Program-made: the position numbers and the translations under genes
In this document: positions 46,101-53,591 of the stretch, one piece after another
Layout of the letters: every line of letters starts with the position of its first letter
How positions within the stretch are numbered: the stretch's first letter is position 1
NCBI GenBank assembly: GCA_963708235.1
Contig: OY970200.1
Span: 62,001-126,000 of the forward strand
Reading direction: 5' to 3'
Length of the DNA: 64,000 bases
Origin: G963708235 sp963708235
GTDB lineage: Bacteria > Actinomycetota > Acidimicrobiia > Spongiisociales > UBA5794
The notes under the pieces: generated by a model
Databases searched by the model: none
What the model was told of the DNA's origin: nothing
The model's input: only the letters and a program-made list of their open reading frames with translations

Positions 46101-46415
46101 CTCTTGGCGGTAGATCCCGTACAGGTCCCGCATCGTCTCGGGCTCGAGTCGCCCGGCGAGCACGGTCGAGTCGACGAGGTCCGAGAAGAGGATGGTCATC
46201 AGCGCCCGTTCCCCACCCGAGGCCCGCTGGCGCCGTGCCACCTGGTTCAGGATCCCGACGGCGCGGTGGTTGTCGGGGTCGACGATCTGGACGTCCTCGG
46301 ACAGCGATCTGGCCTGCTCGAGGTCACCGGCGGCGAGCGCCGCCTCGGCTGCGGTGAGCAACCGGCCGATGAGCTGATCGAGTGGTCGGACCCCGCCTGC
46401 AGCTTCGGGACTCAT
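43134..46415 (-). CDS. Nucleotide-cyclase domain protein with AAA-type ATPase and TPR-like region
   Basis: A 1093-residue regulator. The N-terminal segment (about 1-60) is helical. A class III cyclase domain (about 70-240) has ILFSDLVDST and YLGDGIMASFGYP. A STAND-type ATPase domain follows (about 265-560; Walker A SGEAGIGKSR, Walker B LFLVEDLHWAD). The helical repeat region (about 600-1090) resembles TPRs. Such proteins are common in actinobacteria, where the cyclase domain makes cAMP or acts as a sensor. It overlaps its upstream neighbour by four bases and ends one base before the next start. Confidence 0.92.
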   Translation of the reverse strand: MSPEAAGGVRPLDQLIGRLLTAAEAALAAGDLEQARSLSEDVQIVDPDNHRAVGILNQVARRQRASGGERALMTILFSDLVDSTVLAGRLEPETMRDLYGIYRQEAKQAIERFGGHVVQYLGDGIMASFGYPDAHEDDARRAVHAGLALVQGMRAASVDTRARYGVEALARVGVHTGPVVVAELSSTTPGERDSIIGMAPNLAARLQSEAEPGAVVISDVTHRLVDGDFHVRSLGLRTLKGIPRGVEVFAVEAARSAMGRLEAGRFRRAGLHGREAARSELLTAWETVATPERAGLIALISGEAGIGKSRLAAEIRDVATARGGDPLVAGCQPYYSNIPLWPVATMLERFLGLERFPEPGTDADDARLGRLVAHLAEIGVDPAPTVPLLAPLIGIDDPPGYEIPTLDATTRLLQTFAAVIGWLSRLAVVRPRLFLVEDLHWADPTTLVLLSIMAEAPPPGILTVLTTRDAPSIPWRGKLIPLPLHRLGNDTAADLVDDLAEGSALAEEMRRSIIERADGIPLFVEELTSTAIEEGLTSERLPYRLQELMTERLKAPGIDLRLTQVAATIGAFFEAATIARVLDAGTHVDVNRELATIEAAGIIERADDVGVNAFRFRHALLRDAAYETQVLDVRRRTHAAVADDLEAGVADAPLLAYHLDLAELPDRAIPYFISGAQEAEARGAHVEATRLLTRAIELIESLPESETRDVTELTARMLRALNVSSMQGYASAEVRSDHQRAEVLTLRLGTRPEVVPSLIAIWAYWLTSGDPDTSRRVMARIEELVDDTALHAYRPEAHACAGFQSLYYDSLDEAQAMLEQAMDEYRNRSEDEAGAVFWPLPNDAQAVTAIALATIAALKGDVVRAAEWEERAFARVEEIGKVRGPFSRAFVDIYAAFIRRIGHDDAGARALGADAIAVGREFGHTYWVMVGSMYQAAPTLDEPADPEFLTGAIDAVRAIGHGAFLGANLAFLAEMRAASGDLSGALETIDDALRTVDKSGEHLHRPELLRRRVAHRRVFVGPSPGDTPELIEAYDLAVEKGIDLIALRAATDLALLPDGERPDGWREMLEAVRDRLPAATTLEATRADEILGR

Positions 46416-48079
46416 CGGGGGCCGGTGCGAACGGCGCGACTCACGTAGATCTGGATGGGGATGCTCTCGCGTCCGGTGATGTCCAGCCGACCCACGTAGA
46501 GGCCCGCCGGGGTGCCCGAGGTGGCCACCGACACCTGGACCGCCGGGATGCCCTCGCCGACGGTCGTGACCGCCACCGTCACCGCCGACGGCGGAATGAC
46601 GACAGAGCCCGCCTCGATGGATACCAGACCGGTGGAGACCGTGGGGGTGGCGTCGCCGAGATCGGGTATCGGGATGATGGTGCTCTCGGACGAGTCGTCC
46701 GCGGCCGGCATCGTCGCCCCGGGATCATCTGGTGCGATCTCATCGATCCCCAGTGGTGTCGCCGCATCTCCCATGGCGGGAGCCATTGTCCGGGGCGTGG
46801 CGGCCCCCGCCGGGGTGCGACGTGAGCGGCTGTCGGGGTCGGGAGGGGTCGGGGCCACCTCCACTCCCTGCTCGGCCACGTCCTGGAGGAGCTCGAACCC
46901 GTAGGCCGAGGCCCGTGCCCAGTCCTTGGCGAGCTGGGACCAGTACCGGGCGCCATCGCGGGTGGCGTCGGACACGCCGTATCGTCCCGACACCGCCTTT
47001 CTGGCCACGCCGGACACGAGATGGGCGTAGGTCTTGGCGGACTCGGCGAAGAAGTCGACCCATTGGTCGAGCACCTCGTCACCCGGGATCGGGCTTCTGC
47101 CCCCGCCCGGTGAACCCGAATCACTCGGGATTTCGGTGGGCTCACGCGGCTCGCTGGTGGTACCGCTCTTGACCGCCGTCCGGATCCAGTCCCTCCAGAA
47201 CGGGCAGACGAACCGGGCCACCGTGTCCCAGCCGGCACCCTCGAAACCCACGATCTTGAGCACCTTGACCCGCCGCTTCCCGTTGCCGAGATCGGTGGCC
47301 AGCAAGAACCCCCGGTCGACCGTGATCTGATGGTCGACGCTGAAGGTGAGGTCGTAGGTCGTTCCCACCGCCTGGCCCGTCTGGCTGAAGTAGTCGCAAT
47401 GGAGGAGGGTCTTGAGCCGATCGACGAGCTGTACCTCTTCGAGAAACTCGGCGTGCCAGTGCTGGCCGGCGCCTATGCCCGAGATCGGCGTCGCCGAGCC
47501 GCCGACCAACTCCATCTTCTTGAACAGCATTGGGCCCCGCTTGGCCCAGCTCGCCGGGTTGACCCAGTCGGCGAGGTCCTCGAACGAGGCGTCGGTCTCG
47601 AACTCGGAGAAGATCCACGTCGCCGGCTTGCCGTCGACGGTCACCTTGGCGGTGTGGCACAGGTCCTGGCCGACGAAGGCGGCGGCGGCGTGGGGCACGG
47701 CCTTGGCGGTGTCGGTGGAGGCGAAGTCGACATCACCGCTTGCCGACGCCTTGATGTCGTCGAGGAGGGTCTGTGCGGCGATCTGGTTGGGCCCGGCGAC
47801 CGACTCGGCAAGCCGGGTGTAGTCGTCGGCGTTGCTCTCGAATCGGGGGAAGTTGGCGGCGGCGAGGGCGTGCAGGACGTCGAGCCGGGCGCCCATCGAC
47901 ACCTCGCTCTCCGGCGCCTCGGCGAGGGCGACGAGGGCATTGACCACTCGTCCTCCACCGAAGCCGGGTCCGACACCGGGATCGGCGTCACCGAACGTTC
48001 CGGCCAGCTTGTGCAAGCTGAGCAGCGCTTCGTGGGCCGAGTCCTTGGGAACCGGGGGATCCGTTCGGGTGTCGGTCAT
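46412..48079 (-). CDS. START-like, helical and beta-sandwich multidomain protein, function unknown
   Basis: A 555-residue protein, first gene of the operon, starting at ATG 48079 after GGGGGGAAAC. Residues about 150-310 look like an SRPBCC/START fold (ADWVNPASWAKRGPMLFKKM, then TYDLTFSVDHQITVDRGFLL). Residues about 340-410 are helical and phasin-like. A Pro/Asp-rich linker precedes a C-terminal beta domain (about 480-555) with SGTPAGLYVGRLDITG, matching the tail of the 40404 protein. The fold suggests binding of a hydrophobic ligand. I know no characterised homologue. Confidence 0.78.
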   Translation of the reverse strand: MTDTRTDPPVPKDSAHEALLSLHKLAGTFGDADPGVGPGFGGGRVVNALVALAEAPESEVSMGARLDVLHALAAANFPRFESNADDYTRLAESVAGPNQIAAQTLLDDIKASASGDVDFASTDTAKAVPHAAAAFVGQDLCHTAKVTVDGKPATWIFSEFETDASFEDLADWVNPASWAKRGPMLFKKMELVGGSATPISGIGAGQHWHAEFLEEVQLVDRLKTLLHCDYFSQTGQAVGTTYDLTFSVDHQITVDRGFLLATDLGNGKRRVKVLKIVGFEGAGWDTVARFVCPFWRDWIRTAVKSGTTSEPREPTEIPSDSGSPGGGRSPIPGDEVLDQWVDFFAESAKTYAHLVSGVARKAVSGRYGVSDATRDGARYWSQLAKDWARASAYGFELLQDVAEQGVEVAPTPPDPDSRSRRTPAGAATPRTMAPAMGDAATPLGIDEIAPDDPGATMPAADDSSESTIIPIPDLGDATPTVSTGLVSIEAGSVVIPPSAVTVAVTTVGEGIPAVQVSVATSGTPAGLYVGRLDITGRESIPIQIYVSRAVRTGPR

Positions 48080-48449
48080 GTTTCCCCCCAACAGTCGAGT
48101 CGACGACTTTTCCGATCCTACATGGGGCCGATGGCGAATCGTATCGCGATCCGGTCCCGCCGTCAGCCCTCAAGCCGTGTGGCGACCTGGGCCGTGGCGA
48201 AGAATGCGCCTCGTCGAATCGGTCGGCGAGGCAGGTGACGCCGGGGGCCAGGTGCGTCTCAACCCCCCGGAAGCGAGCACGTCGACGGCGCACGGTGATT
48301 CTCGCATCTGCGGTGAGGTCTGTCGGGCGCTCCACGGCGGGCGAACGTTCGAACTCGTGGCGATCACCGGGTAGGAGGTCGACGGATCAGGGGCGATGCC
48401 GGGGCAACGGGTGGGGACGCGGGCAGGCGCACCCGATAGAGTCCGGCCG
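48080..48449. other. Divergent intergenic region
   Basis: 370 bp between the minus-strand operon start and the plus-strand metallo-beta-lactamase-fold gene. No credible ORF, tRNA or strong repeat was found. Promoters for both directions should lie here, but no convincing consensus was identified. Confidence 0.4.
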
Positions 48450-49274
48450 ATGAGCGCGATCGGATCGTTGACTGTCCGCGGGGCACGCGGCTCGATGCCG
48501 GTGAGTGGACCTTCCCCCAGCCGTTACGGCGGTCGCACGACCTGTTTCAGTGCCGATGTCGGCGGTGGTGAGTTGCTGGTCTTCGACTGCGGCACAGGGT
48601 TGACGCTCGCCGATGACCTACAGCCAGTTGCTCCGACCCTGTTCCACGTCTTCCTGACCCACTATCACCTCGATCACGTCATCGGTCTCCCGATGTACCG
48701 GCCGCTGTTCATGCCGGGCAACACCTTCGTGTTCCACGGACCGGCGCCCGAGGGCCGCACCGTCGAAGAGGCAATTGCGGCTCCGTTCGCCGGGACCCTG
48801 TTCCCGGTGTCGTTGACCGACGCCGCCGCCGAGAAACACTTCGTCACGGTGGGCGACGATCCGGTCGACATCGGTCCGCTCACCATCACCCCGTTCCCGC
48901 TGCGGCACCCGCAGGGAGCCACCGGCTACCGACTCGACAGCGGAACCCGCAGTGTGGTGATCGCCACCGACCACGAGGCGGGCGACCCGAAGATCGACAG
49001 CGGTCTCATCGAGGTCGCCGGCGGCGCCGACGTCCTCATCCACGACGCCCAGTACACCCCCGACGAGTACGAGGCCAGTCGCATCGGTTGGGGCCACAGC
49101 ACGTGGAGCCAGGCGGTCGACATCGCCGTCGCAGCCGGGGTGCGTCGACTCGTGCTGACCAGCCACGACCCCTTCCGCTCCGACGGTGGCGTCGACGCCA
49201 TCGTCAACGACGCATCGTCCCGGTTCGGCGACGTTGTCGCCGCCTATGAGGGCATGACCATCCCTCTGGGATGA
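48450..49274 (+). CDS. Metallo-beta-lactamase-fold hydrolase
   Basis: A 274-residue protein resembling the PhnP/RNase Z-like branch. The metal-binding motif is LTHYHLDHVIGLPMY, with further ligands in LRHPQGATGYRL, ATDHEAGD and LTSHDPFRSDGG. The N-terminal RGARGSMPVSG is shared by MBL-fold phosphodiesterases. ATG at 48450 begins MSAIGSLTVRGARGSMPV. A role as phosphodiesterase, for example of cyclic nucleotides, is possible given the cyclase gene next door but is only a guess. Confidence 0.88.
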   Translation: MSAIGSLTVRGARGSMPVSGPSPSRYGGRTTCFSADVGGGELLVFDCGTGLTLADDLQPVAPTLFHVFLTHYHLDHVIGLPMYRPLFMPGNTFVFHGPAPEGRTVEEAIAAPFAGTLFPVSLTDAAAEKHFVTVGDDPVDIGPLTITPFPLRHPQGATGYRLDSGTRSVVIATDHEAGDPKIDSGLIEVAGGADVLIHDAQYTPDEYEASRIGWGHSTWSQAVDIAVAAGVRRLVLTSHDPFRSDGGVDAIVNDASSRFGDVVAAYEGMTIPLG

Positions 49275-49506
49275 GGCGGGTCAGCTGGCCGCACCGGCTC
49301 TCAGGATGTGGATTCGGTGCACATCGCTGCGGTCGCTACGGCCACCGAGCGGGGGAACGGAGTCCTCGCCAGGTGGTCGAGAGAACGGCCGACGCCGAGT
49401 TGGCAGACCCACGTCTGTCTCCGAGCGGCTCCATCGAGAGCATTTCAACGCGATTTTCGCCAGACTCGGGCTAGCGCCCGGACCGGAGACCAGCAGGAGG
49501 ATGACA

Positions 49507-50544
49507 ATGCGTGTCGAACATTCCGTCACTTCGATCTCTTGGATCCCCTCGGAGGCCATGACCGGACCGTTGCGGGTGCCGATGGACCTGGGTATCGGGC
49601 ACTACGACGCACCTCCTCCCGATCAGATCGATCCGGCCGACCTGCCGGGCATGCGTGACAACGACCTGTTCCGCTTCGCCAATCACCTCGGTGCGTGGAT
49701 CGATGTTTCCGAGGGCGAGATCGTCGGCGCCGGGTACTCGGGTGACGCCTACGTCGGTTCGACGACGGCCAGATTCGGTGTATCTCTCACGGTTCCCGGC
49801 GTCGGCTACCCGATCATCCAGGCAGACCCGGAGATCGGGGCGACGAGCGTCCGCTTCACGCAGACAGCGGGCGGTCGCACCGGTGTCCCGCTCCCTCGCC
49901 GCATCGACCGGCCACCGTTCGTCAGGATCACCGCCCCGACGGCCTGGACCACCCTGTCCCTCACCATCAACGCCGATGGATCGTCGACGTTCGATCTGGC
50001 GGGAGCGTCGCCGTTTCCCCGGCACTGGATCTACGACGACTCCGGCGAGCTGGCCGCCAAGTCGGGAGTGATCGACTTTGCCGAGTGGGCCCGGGTCCAC
50101 GATCACACCCGGTCTCCATGGCACGAGTTCGAGCGCTCGGCACTGTTGACCGAGGTCGAGTCCCAGATCGAACGCCGTCTCTCCGCCGAGGTCATGGCAT
50201 CGCGTCCGGAGCTGATCAAGGTCGCCGAAGGCACCGACCTGATCACCCAGGGCCAACCGGGCACGCACATCTATCTGGTCCTCGACGGCGTGCTCGTCGT
50301 CGACGTCGATGGGGAGAAGGTCGCCGAGCTCGGGCCAGGTGTCATCGTCGGGGAACGGGCCATCCTCGAATCAGGCAACGCAACCGCCACCGTCACCGCC
50401 ACCACACCGGTTCGGGTCGCCCGCATCCCCGCCTCCGAGGTCGACCGAACCGCTCTCGAGGAAGTGGCCAAGGGACATCGCCGGGAAGAGCGCCAGCCCG
50501 ATGAAGTGTGGTCCGAAGAGCCGACTGATCTTCGAGGCCCATAG
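49507..50544 (+). CDS. Cyclic-nucleotide-binding domain protein with unknown N-terminal domain
   Basis: A 345-residue protein. The ATG at 49507 sits seven bases after AGGAGG; the ATG at 49501 is too close. Residues about 1-200 form an unrecognised beta-rich domain, including VGVGYPIIQADPEIGATSVR-like strands near 95-115. Residues about 235-320 are a cNMP-binding (Crp-like) domain: VAEGTDLITQGQPGTHIYLV, GVIVGERAILESGNATAT. There is no helix-turn-helix, so it is not a CRP-type regulator. It could sense cAMP made by the cyclase protein encoded nearby. Confidence 0.82.
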   Translation: MRVEHSVTSISWIPSEAMTGPLRVPMDLGIGHYDAPPPDQIDPADLPGMRDNDLFRFANHLGAWIDVSEGEIVGAGYSGDAYVGSTTARFGVSLTVPGVGYPIIQADPEIGATSVRFTQTAGGRTGVPLPRRIDRPPFVRITAPTAWTTLSLTINADGSSTFDLAGASPFPRHWIYDDSGELAAKSGVIDFAEWARVHDHTRSPWHEFERSALLTEVESQIERRLSAEVMASRPELIKVAEGTDLITQGQPGTHIYLVLDGVLVVDVDGEKVAELGPGVIVGERAILESGNATATVTATTPVRVARIPASEVDRTALEEVAKGHRREERQPDEVWSEEPTDLRGP

Positions 50545-50657
50545 GACATCGAAGACCGGCCATGAGTCCGTTCCCCTCGACATCATTTCCTGATCGACCT
50601 CATGTTGGGCGCGCTCCAGTTCGGATCTGAACGGGAAGGGGGTTCCCACCACCATCC

Positions 50658-50669
50658 GTTACATGTAAC
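50658..50669. promoter_or_regulatory. Palindromic operator-like site upstream of mazEF
   Basis: A perfect 12-bp palindrome, GTTACATGTAAC, eight bases before the mazE ATG. Antitoxins of MazE type usually bind palindromes overlapping their own promoter, so this is a likely autoregulatory operator. Confidence 0.6.
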
Positions 50670-50677
50670 ATTGGGGG

Positions 50678-50899
50678 ATGGCTACGCCGCACGACGATCC
50701 CTCCGTTTCACGACGGGTCCGCAACTATCGACAGCGAATGCGCGCCAAGGGCATGCGCCCCATCCAGATATGGGTGGTCGACGTGCGCGCTGACGGCTTC
50801 GCTGCCGAGGCACACCGTCAAGCGGTTGCCGTCGCTACCGGTCAAGCGGCAGCCGATGATCAGGCGTTCATCGATGCAGTCAGTCTCGACGAGGCGTGA
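50678..50899 (+). CDS. mazE: MazE-type antitoxin (DUF3018-like)
   Basis: A 73-residue protein with a basic N-terminal region (SRRVRNYRQRMRAKGMRPI) and a short beta strand IQIWVVDV, typical of the antitoxins paired with MazF in actinobacteria. The C-terminal half should wrap the toxin. A GTGA overlap (50896-50899) couples it to mazF. Upstream is a 12-bp palindrome that may be its operator. Confidence 0.86.
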   Translation: MATPHDDPSVSRRVRNYRQRMRAKGMRPIQIWVVDVRADGFAAEAHRQAVAVATGQAAADDQAFIDAVSLDEA

Positions 50900-51231
50900 G
50901 ACGCGCGGAGATCTGGACGGCAGCCGCAGGTAGCGGATACTCCGGCAAGCCGCGCCCAGTGGTCATTCTGCAGGACGACCGCTTCGATGCAACACAATTG
51001 GTGACCGTGTGCGCCTTCACCACAGATCCGGTCGAGGCACCCTGGCTCCGGCTGCCTGTAGAGCCTGACGATCAGAATGGTCTCCGAATCTCGTGCAGCC
51101 TCATGGTGGACAACGTCACCACCGTGCCCCGCTCCAAGCTCGGAGAACGAATCGGCCGTCTCGCCGACAAGGACATGGCCAGGTTGGGCCGTGCGATCGT
51201 GGTGTTCTTCGGGCTGGCCGGTACCGACTGA
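50896..51231 (+). CDS. mazF: MazF-type endoribonuclease toxin
   Basis: A 111-residue PemK/MazF-fold toxin that cleaves RNA at short sequence motifs. Features are the N-terminal RRAEIWTAAAGSGYSGKPRP, with the conserved R-E-I-W and KPRPVV loop, and the conserved PRSKLGERIGRL segment before the last helix. The start codon is GTG at 50896. Length and order are normal for the family. Confidence 0.92.
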   Translation: MRRAEIWTAAAGSGYSGKPRPVVILQDDRFDATQLVTVCAFTTDPVEAPWLRLPVEPDDQNGLRISCSLMVDNVTTVPRSKLGERIGRLADKDMARLGRAIVVFFGLAGTD

Positions 51232-51282
51232 ACGAGTCCGACGAACTCGAGGTGCCCGTTGCGTTGCCAACGGCCCAACCGG

Positions 51283-51305
51283 AAACCCTTGCCTAGCAAA
51301 GGTTT
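51283..51305 (-). terminator. Hairpin downstream of tRNA-Ser(CGA)
   Basis: Transcribed leftwards, AAACCUUUGC pairs over ten positions (one G-U) with GCAAGGGUUU around a UAG triloop, starting three bases after the tRNA. It matches the hairpin after the tRNA-Ser at 26851, so it is a likely terminator or processing signal. Confidence 0.65.
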
Positions 51306-51308
51306 CGG

Positions 51309-51398
51309 CGGAGGGAGTGGGATTCGAACCCACGGAACCCCACAAAGAGGTTCAACAGTTTTCGAGACTGCCGCCTTCGTCCGCTCGGCCATCCCTCC
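51309..51398 (-). tRNA. tRNA-Ser (anticodon CGA)
   Basis: Read on the minus strand, GGAGGGA (5' end at 51398) pairs with TCCCTCC near 51310-51316, followed by discriminator G. The anticodon loop between GCAGT and ACTGT contains CTCGAAA, giving CGA. A class II variable arm and the T-loop GGTTCGAATCC are present. CCA is not encoded. Confidence 0.95.
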
Positions 51399-51468
51399 AA
51401 TGAAGGTCGTACGGTAGCGCGTGGCGGGTCGTGATCGGCAGGGTTGGAGGTGCCGCCCTTGGCGTTGA

Positions 51469-51933
51469 TCAGCGGCGGGAACGGAAGAAGCTCTCCAGCA
51501 CCTCGGCGGCCTCGTCGGCGCCGACACCGGCGACGAGATCGCAGTGGTGGTTGAGGCGGGCGTCCTGGGGAAGGTTGTAGAGGCTCCATGCGGCGCCGGC
51601 CTTGGGGTCGGCGGCTCCGTAGACGATGCGGTCGAGGCGGGCCCACACCGCCGCCATCGCACACATCGCACACGGCTCCAGTGTCACCACCAGGGTGTGG
51701 CCGGGCAGCCGCCAGTCGCCCCGGGTGCGGGTCGCCTTTGACAGCACCAGCATCTCGGCGTGGGCGGTGACATCACCGGTCTCCTCACGCCGGTTGTGGT
51801 CGGCGGCGATGACCACACCGTCGGGATCGAGCAGCACCGCACCGATGGGGACGTCCCCATGTCCGGGGGCAAGACGTGCCTCGTCGAGCGCCTGAGCCAT
51901 CTCGGCGGCCCACCGGTCGTTGGCATTCACCAT
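51469..51933 (-). CDS. tadA: tRNA adenosine(34) deaminase
   Basis: A 154-residue zinc deaminase that converts A34 of tRNA-Arg(ACG) to inosine. The signature is TAHAEMLVLSKA (His, catalytic Glu) and TLEPCAMCAMAAV (PCxxC zinc ligands). The product is essential for decoding CGN codons in many bacteria. ATG at 51933 is the first in frame. It lies among four tRNA genes. Confidence 0.95.
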   Translation of the reverse strand: MVNANDRWAAEMAQALDEARLAPGHGDVPIGAVLLDPDGVVIAADHNRREETGDVTAHAEMLVLSKATRTRGDWRLPGHTLVVTLEPCAMCAMAAVWARLDRIVYGAADPKAGAAWSLYNLPQDARLNHHCDLVAGVGADEAAEVLESFFRSRR

Positions 51934-51965
51934 CGTCTTGTAGCCTCTCTACACTGTCGGAGCCA

Positions 51966-52059
51966 GGAGGGATCGCATAGTCTGGCCTAGTGCGCACGCC
52001 TGGAAAGCGTGTAAGGGGTGTAAGCCTCTTCGAGGGTTCGAATCCCTCTCCCTCCGCCA
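51966..52059 (+). tRNA. tRNA-Ser (anticodon GGA)
   Basis: GGAGGGA (51966-51972) pairs with TCCCTCC (52049-52055), followed by discriminator G and encoded CCA. The anticodon stem CACGC/GCGTG encloses CTGGAAA, giving GGA. A class II variable arm and the T-loop GGTTCGAATCC are present. Confidence 0.95.
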
Positions 52060-52069
52060 GGCAGTTCAC

Positions 52070-52163
<94 letters not shown>

Positions 52164-52165
52164 CC

Positions 52166-52196
52166 GCAGTGGCCCCGGATCACCCGGGGCCACTGC
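52166..52196 (+). terminator. Strong hairpin after the tRNA-Ser pair
   Basis: A perfect 13-bp stem, GCAGTGGCCCCGG (52166-52178) and CCGGGGCCACTGC (52184-52196), with a 5-nt loop starts three bases after the second tRNA. There is only a weak T-run (ATTT). It should terminate the tRNA operon. Confidence 0.75.
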
Positions 52197-52246
52197 GCAT
52201 TTCCGGGTCAGTGTGCAAGGGGGCTGGACGCCGGGCAGCGCGACCG

Positions 52247-52513
52247 CTAACAGGTGCGACCGTCGTCACCGATGTAGCACGAGTCGGACTGGAAGCGGTT
52301 CCAGTCGGCCAGGTCGGAGGCGAGCTCGGCAAGGAACGGCTCGATCTGGTCGCCGGAGGCGGTGCGGTCGCCGTCGGCGAGAACCGGCCCGGTGAGGGCC
52401 GGGTCGATCACGATGCGGTGGGCCACCACCATGTCCCCGAGCCGAGCCGCCACGGCGTCTGCCATGGCATTGTCCTCGGGGCGTCGTAGTTCGATCACGG
52501 GCCGCTCCCTCAC
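52247..52513 (-). CDS. Small conserved hypothetical protein, thioredoxin-fold-like
   Basis: An 88-residue protein. It has a strand-helix pattern like a glutaredoxin-type fold: VIELRRPEDNAMADAVAARL, then HRIVIDP and a GDRTASGDQIEPFLAEL region. It ends in FQSDSCYIGDDGRTC with conserved-looking C, Y and D residues. Similar small proteins occur widely as hypotheticals, but I cannot assign a function. It is convergent with the tRNA-Ser genes. Confidence 0.7.
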   Translation of the reverse strand: MRERPVIELRRPEDNAMADAVAARLGDMVVAHRIVIDPALTGPVLADGDRTASGDQIEPFLAELASDLADWNRFQSDSCYIGDDGRTC

Positions 52514-52796
52514 ACTGTCTGCGGTGATGCATCCGAAGATAGCGAGGGAAGATCACATACCGTGAGCGGCTGTCGGCCTTCGGCATCGACGAGCGCCCGA
52601 CCGAATCTGGGGCGGGTCCGATGACTTCGGGCCCTGGCTCCGGTCGTGAACTGCGAACCCGACGGAACCAGGCGCGGTGCGACGGACCACAATCCAGACC
52701 GGTCGGTCTCCATGAACATCGAGGCACCCGCTGCCATCTCTGACGGAAGCATCGGGGTCATCTCGATCCGCACGACAAGCATGAGGAGAAGGTGTG

Positions 52797-53417
52797 ATGG
52801 GTGAGCTGCACGTCAACATGAACACCACACTCGACGGTGTGATCCAGGCGAATGGTGGACCCACCGAACAGGACGGTGACTTCGAATACGCCGGCTGGGA
52901 GCAGCCCTTCTGGGATGCGGAGTCCTCCGAATATCTGGGTGGGATGGTGGAGGCGTCCGATGCGCTGTTGCTGGGTCGCACCACGTACGACATCTTCCGC
53001 AGCTACTGGCCTGGGATGCCCAACGCCATCGGTCGGTCCTTCGACAGGGTGCCAAAGTACGTCGCATCCCGCGGCAAGCCCGAGCTGTCATGGGAGACCA
53101 GTACCCAGGTGACCGACGTCGGTGTCGAGGTCCGTGAGTTGCGCAACCGCCACCAGCAGATCCACACCTGGGGCAGCCCCGGCCTACTGCAGACCCTGTT
53201 CGGCGAAGGGCTGGTCGACCGCGTGAACCTGTGGGTGTGCCCGGTGGTGCTCGGGACGGGAAAGAAGCTGTTTCCCGAGGGCACCCCTCCCATGCGATTC
53301 GAGCAGGTGGAGCCGCCGCTGACGTTCCCCGGAGGGGTGATGCTGCTGCGTTACCGCCGCCTCGATGGCCGTCCGACGACCGGGAACCTGTCCGAGGGCG
53401 TCGGTCCGGAAAGCTGA
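52797..53417 (+). CDS. Dihydrofolate reductase family protein
   Basis: A 206-residue RibD-C/DHFR-fold reductase. Motifs are NMNTTLDGVIQANGGPTEQD, ASDALLLGRTTYDIFRSYWP, TWGSPGLLQTLFGEGLVDRV and VVLGTGKKLF. GAGGAGAAGG precedes the ATG at 52797, so the GTG one codon earlier is less likely. It is a paralogue of the protein at 38677 but only distantly similar. Substrate unknown. Confidence 0.9.
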   Translation: MGELHVNMNTTLDGVIQANGGPTEQDGDFEYAGWEQPFWDAESSEYLGGMVEASDALLLGRTTYDIFRSYWPGMPNAIGRSFDRVPKYVASRGKPELSWETSTQVTDVGVEVRELRNRHQQIHTWGSPGLLQTLFGEGLVDRVNLWVCPVVLGTGKKLFPEGTPPMRFEQVEPPLTFPGGVMLLRYRRLDGRPTTGNLSEGVGPES

Positions 53418-53591
53418 CAGCGACCGCCGCCCATGAGCGGTACCGGCCGATCCGCCGATACCGGCAGGTCTCTCGCCGTCGCCTCGAGCCGAACGACCGG
53501 GTACGAGCCTCCGTCTTGCGGGTGCCGCCCAGATGCGTTGCCGGTCGGCTCATCTATTGTCTTGCCGACCGGAATGCAGGAAAGACATGTG

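Noticed and set aside
43371..46448. Two long plus-strand ORFs antisense to the cyclase-ATPase gene
   Set aside because: The minus strand has clear cyclase and ATPase motifs. The plus-strand translations are Gly/Glu/Val-rich with no recognisable domain.
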